The notes beneath the pieces were generated by a model that worked only from the letters and a program-made list of their open reading frames with translations, made no database searches and was not told the origin of the DNA. Positions 59,404-64,000 of a stretch of DNA of 64,000 bases are shown piece by piece (positions within the stretch are counted from its first letter, which is position 1; every line of letters starts with the position of its first letter). Made by a program: the position numbers and the translations under genes. Source of the DNA: Sphagnum compactum (lineage: Eukaryota; Bryophyta; Sphagnopsida; Sphagnales); assembly GCA_965153455.1 (NCBI GenBank), contig OZ234503.1, forward strand, positions 12,157,118 to 12,221,117. Direction: 5' to 3'.

Positions 59404-62400
59404 ATGGCCTCCTCCCCTCATGAAGCCAAAAGAGTGAAAGAAGACAACAAGAGCAAGCTTGGAGTAGAGAATGGTGATGCGAGAGAGAAGAGAATACAGC
59501 ATTCCTCCACTTGTGGTGGAAGTAACTGCTCACAGACATCAAGTTCAGAGCTTCATCTGGCAACTCTCCAAGGTCAATCTCAGTAGAGCTACCTGTCTCT
59601 TATAAGTGTGTACATTCTTATAGTTCAATGATCAGTCTTTCATATTGAGTGACACATGCTACCAAAAAGATCTGATACTTTCTGATGCAGGAAAGTTCTC
59701 AAAATTGGAACTTCTAGGTACAGATCTCATAGATGCTTACTTACAGAATTGTGGGTGAAACTGTTTTCTGTTTCTGAATGAGATACAAGGGCTGATAGTT
59801 TGTAAAGAAAATATACATATGAATTCCGTCGCAGTCACAACTGTTTAGGAGCCCTTGTACATTAGGGTTTCCAAGAGGGGTGGTCAACCTTGCAAGGTCC
59901 TCACAGGCACACTGAGGAATGTGGCATCTTGCAAGGTCCTCACAGACACACTGAAACTGTAAATTGCTGAGCTTACTTGCAGATATGGTTCAGGATGTGG
60001 GGCTGCAATCCTTACGGACATCAACAACACCAAAAGTTTCGCCCCCACAATCTGTTATACTGAGTGGGATCACAACAACGAGACCTGGCAAGAAGAAAAG
60101 AGTTCAATATCACAAGCTGTTCTCTTTTGCGGATCGGATTGACTGTATGCTGATGGTGGCAGGCACCCTTGGGGCATTAGCACATGGGATCTCAGTACCT
60201 GTGTTTTTCATCTTCTTTTCTAGGCTCATCAATGATTTGGGCCATAGCTTTGGTGATGTCAAGAGACAGACCAAAGAGGTTTCAAATGTAAGTGATTTTG
60301 ACTTGTTGGCCTTGTTGTTCACATCATCTTCTTCAGTAAGCTGAGGATAATAGAGAGACCATATCCATGTCTCAGATACCATAGCCAAGAAACGGTTCCT
60401 GCTCTTTGTTTTCATAGCAAGAATGAGATTCAGTGCGTTGAATTTATCATGCTAAATTCTATGTTATTGGATTGTTCACAATGCAAGTCTGGCCTTTGGG
60501 CATGTACACAGACAGAGTATATGTGGTAATGCACACTATTGGGTGATGTGGGTGGGCTGTGTGCAGTATTCATTGAACTTCTTCTACTTGGGAATTATCT
60601 GTTTGGTAACTGCATGGTTGGGTAAGCTCCTTACAGAATTGTCAGATTTTGTTGTGGCAGTAGATAGCCTGCTACGTAGATTGTAGCAGATGATCTATTG
60701 AAGATTCAGATCTTGTATGGGGTGGTGGTGCAGAGGTATCCTGTTGGATGATAACAGGTGAGCGCCAATCCGCTCGTATTCGCACTGAGTACTTCCGTGC
60801 AATGCTCTCTCAGGTATGCATAAAAAAAGACTCTGTTTTATAGCGACAGTTGTCGTCTGTAAGAACTGCTCTATTTCATGGGTCATTTCTAAACCAACTT
60901 AGCTTATGAAAGCTAGCACATCATCTCTGAGAAAGTTGCATACTATCATTTGCATTGGCCCATGAATGAATGGTGATGGATTAGTGACGTGTGGGTTATT
61001 CCAATTTTTATGCAATTAGGAAGTGGGCTTCTTTGACACCGATGCATCCAGAAGCGAGCTTGTGAGCCACATGTCCAGTGACACTCTTCTTGTGCAGGAG
61101 GCCATTGGTGAGAAGGTGAGATGACTGACCTTCCCTCCTTTCAAATCTATACACCTTTCCAACACTTTCCATCCCTCAACAGATGAAATCCATGAGGAGT
61201 GCTTTTGCCTTCAAAGTGAAGTAGCAGCTGAAATTTCTGATCGAGGTGGCCATTGGACTAAACACTGATTGGGTTCAGTTTTTTACCTGTGCAGGCGGGG
61301 AATTTTTTGCACTATCTAGCAATATTTGTGGCAGGGATTGCTGTGAGCTTTGGGTCTGTATGGCAGCTCACAGCAGTAACATTATCAGTCCTGCCTTTGC
61401 TAGCCATAGCTGCTGGCGCCTACTTTGCAATCCGTGTGGGACAAACGAAGTGGAGCCAGAAAGCTTATGCTGATGCTGGTGGAATTGCAGAAGAGGTCAG
61501 AACATATCCTCAAAGTTTCTCATTGCTTGTTTCTCAGATGGAGGTGCAAACTGGATTTCATTTTCTCTGATGTATCATGTGCAGTGAGTAACAATGTAAT
61601 GTCAATGCCACTGTTGATTCTTTGTCAAAGAAACCTGAAATTCTTTTGTGATATGTTTTTGGGCAATGCAACCAACAAGTCCATGGACAAAGATATTTGC
61701 TAACTTTTTGTTCAGGAACTTTCTTTTTGTCTCTCTAGGCAATATCACAAGTGCGAACAGTATATTCATTCGTGGGTGAGGCAAAGACACTCCAAGCATA
61801 CAGCAAGGCCCTGCAGCTAACGCTTGTGATGGCAAAGAAGGGAGGGATTGCCAAGGGCTTGAGTGTTGGGTTGACCCATGGGCTCCTTGTTGGTGTCTGG
61901 GCATTGCTGTTCTGGTATGCAAGTCTACTGGTACTGCAGAAGATCACCAATGGTGGCCAAGCTTTTACTACCATCATCAATGCTGTTGTTAGTGGCCTGT
62001 AAGTCCCACAGATCCCAAGTTAGGGTTAGTAGGCAATAGTGTATATCTTCTTGTGTGCGAACCCATATCTTTATAACACAGAATTTAGTTAGTTGGGTCA
62101 AGTCTTGGCAGGAGTTGGGAGTCCCAGGAGGGTGAAGGGTCTTGGGCTGGAGTTGGGAGTCCCGGGAGGGTCAAGGGTCTTGGGTGGCAGTCGGGAGTCC
62201 CAAGAGCGAGGGTGGAGAGTCTTGGGTGGGAGTTGAGAGTCCCAGGAGGGCAGGTTGAGCCTTGGGCAGGTTGAAGATTAAAAAAACTTGAATGTGTGAG
62301 ATGATAGATCCTTTTAACCTTTTGGATGATGCCTGTGAGATACAGAGCTTTGGGTCAGGTGGCACCAAACATACACATTTTTGCGAAGGGTACAGCAGCA

Positions 62401-63930
62401 GCATACGAAATACTGCAGGTGATAGGGAGAAAGAATGTCAAGGATCACAGCACAGATGGGAGGATACTTCCTCAAGTTGCAGGCCACATTGAGCTTTGCA
62501 ATGTCTGCTTTAGCTACCCTTCTCGACCAGAAGTTGCCATTTTTGACCACTTCTGCCTCTCAATTCCTGCTGGACAGACTGTTGCCATTGTCGGCAGCAG
62601 TGGCTCGGGAAAAAGCACTGTGGTGTCTCTCATTGAGCGATTCTACGAACCCCAGTCAGGTACTTACTTAGAGTGATTGACTCCAGCTTGAAGTTTAGGT
62701 CTTGCAAGCAAGACCCAATTCATGATCTTCAGCATAGCACAAATTCCATGCTCCTTTGAATTGTCATAGTTCTTCAATAGTTGTATCTCAATCACTCAAA
62801 GCAAAATAGCCTTTGCCTGACTAGGTGAGGTTCTGCTTGATGGACACAACATTAAGGAACTGGAACTGCGTTGGCTGCGACAGCAAATCGGGCTGGTCAA
62901 TCAGGAGCCTGTCCTATTTGCAACTAGTATACTAGAGAATATTTTATATGGAAAAGATGGTGCAACCATGGCAGAGATAACAGCAATGGCAAGAGCATCC
63001 AATGCTCATGCTTTTATCGACAAGCTCCCTCTTCAGTACAACACACTAGTTGGAGAGAGGGGAGTGCAGCTATCAGGAGGCCAGAAACAGCGTGTTGCCA
63101 TTGCAAGAGCCATGTTGAAGAATCCAACTATACTGCTTCTGGATGAGGCTACAAGCGCACTGGATGCTGGATCTGAGCAGCTAGTGCAGGAGGCATTGGA
63201 CCGATTGATGATTGGTCGCACGACAATTGTGATTGCCCATCGGCTGTCAACCATTCGCAATGCAGATGCCATTTTTGTTGTCTGCAATGGGCAGGTCATT
63301 GAGTCGGGGACCCATTCAGAACTCTTAGGTAAAAAATGTGTCTCTCAACACAAAATTCATAATCATGGGGACCAGCAACCATCTCAGCTCTGAATTGATG
63401 ACATTTGCTGTCATTTGTGGATTCTTCTTTTCCAGTCTCTACCCCCCCCCCCCCCCCAAAAAGTCAGCACTGATTCTGGGTTCTTTTACTGTGCTGGGTT
63501 CAGACAGAGGGGAGAAAGGGGCATATTCTGAGCTTGTTAGAATGCAGGAGACTGGCTGGATGTCCAGGAGGGAGCTCACCTCCTGGGATGACCAAAAGCG
63601 TGACACTCTGAGTGTCACCACTCGTTATTCCAGGTGAGAGACTGAACTAAACCCCAGGATCCATTCTGCACTGATCCTTGGGTTGACTTGTTTCAGCAGA
63701 AATTGCAAGGGAAAAGAACTTCTTTTGCAAAATACCCATGTGAAAGTTTTCGGTATATGATAAGATCATGTTTCGTACAGTGCAAACATTATGTGATATA
63801 CACCTCTCTGTATTGAAAAAGCAGTTTTGCAATTGATTGGTCACTTGAGCTTCCTTCACTGCAGTCCTGGCAGTCCTGATGGCATGTGGGAGCAGAGTCA
63901 TGAACTTGGAGACCCAGCCACATTCAGAAG
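59404..63930 (+). CDS. ABCB (P-glycoprotein/MDR) transporter, 5' half, runs off the window
   Basis: Exons: 59404-59572 (tentative, weak donor GTCAAT), 59983-60287, 60567-60621, 60734-60813, 61020-61115, 61295-61495, 61739-61998, 62346-62659, 62825-63328, 63504-63633 and 63865-63930, with the next donor GTATGC at 63931. All join in frame, about 726 residues. The first membrane domain is seen from [20 protein letters not shown] through [35 protein letters not shown] and [20 protein letters not shown] to [11 protein letters not shown]. The first nucleotide-binding domain has Walker [11 protein letters not shown]-loop VNQEPVLF, signature LSGGQKQR, Walker [13 protein letters not shown] and H-loop AHRLST. 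The linker begins [16 protein letters not shown]. Full-size ABCBs export auxin or other metabolites at the plasma membrane; the substrate here is unknown. If exon 1 is wrong, the ATG at 59985 is an in-frame alternative. Confidence 0.93.
62104..62273. repeat. Minisatellite in an ABCB intron
   Basis: About four imperfect units of 38-42 bp built on CTTGGGCTGGAGTTGGGAGT and CCCAGGAGGGTCAAGGGT, within the intron between 61998 and 62346. Confidence 0.85.
63442..63458. repeat. Poly-C run in an ABCB intron
   Basis: A run of about 17 C residues followed by A residues, between exons ending at 63328 and starting at 63504. Confidence 0.85.
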
Positions 63931-64000
63931 GTATGCAGACAATATATATCTCTCACAATGAACCATCAGTGGCCTCTTTCTCCTTTTGACTGTCAATTGA

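Noticed and set aside
63504-63520. Acceptor at 63518 for ABCB exon 10
   Set aside because: It keeps the frame but drops the DRGEKG segment expected by the family. The acceptor at 63503 has a better tract and restores it.
1-64000. tRNA, rRNA or small RNA genes
   Set aside because: No cloverleaf, rRNA core or known small-RNA sequence could be recognised by eye; absence is not proven.

Overview
The window is nuclear DNA of a land plant. The genes have many short introns with GT-AG borders, the families are plant ones (DYW-type PPR, B3 factor, ARGOS/OSR, RanBP1, full-size ABCB), and TTTAGGG-type telomere motifs occur internally. An intronless DYW PPR gene built of near-identical repeats, long AT-rich gaps and decayed transposon remains would suit a seed-free plant such as a fern. 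That last step is inference and the lineage is not proven.

Layout. 1-4 kb: a DYW PPR gene on + with one in-frame stop. 4-15.6 kb: AT-rich DNA with a dead PIF/Harbinger transposon (a Myb-like ORF1 remnant on +, a DDE transposase remnant on -). 17.1-17.9 kb: a degenerate repeat cluster upstream of a three-exon B3 gene on + (18.6-21.0 kb). 29.1-29.3 kb: a small OSR-domain (ARGOS-like) protein on -. 34.6-36.4 kb: a complete four-exon RanBP1 gene on -. 36.8-43.8 kb: two diverged copies of an AT-rich repeat, one with an extra 1 kb block, and a 330-bp tandem array between them. 45.1-47.8 kb: a complete six-exon YVH1/DUSP12 phosphatase gene on -, with a decayed tandem duplicate of exon 2 inside intron 1 and a GC-AG first intron. 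49.3-51.4 kb: an MGST3-like MAPEG gene on -. 51.7-53.7 kb: two minisatellites. 55.6-57.4 kb: a CASP (Golgi coiled-coil) pseudogene on +. 59.4-64.0 kb: the 5' half of an ABCB transporter gene on +, running off the window.

The genes do not form a pathway. They are unrelated housekeeping or regulatory genes separated by repeats. I found no evidence of a new multi-gene system. The most informative observations are the tandem exon duplication next to the catalytic loop of the phosphatase, the single stop codon in an otherwise intact PPR editing factor, the B3 protein carrying an EAR-type LxLxL motif, the very short OSR-domain protein, and the empty-site/filled-site pair of repeats. Exon borders were worked out by eye from reading-frame continuity, family motifs and splice consensus. 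No alignment or database search was run.
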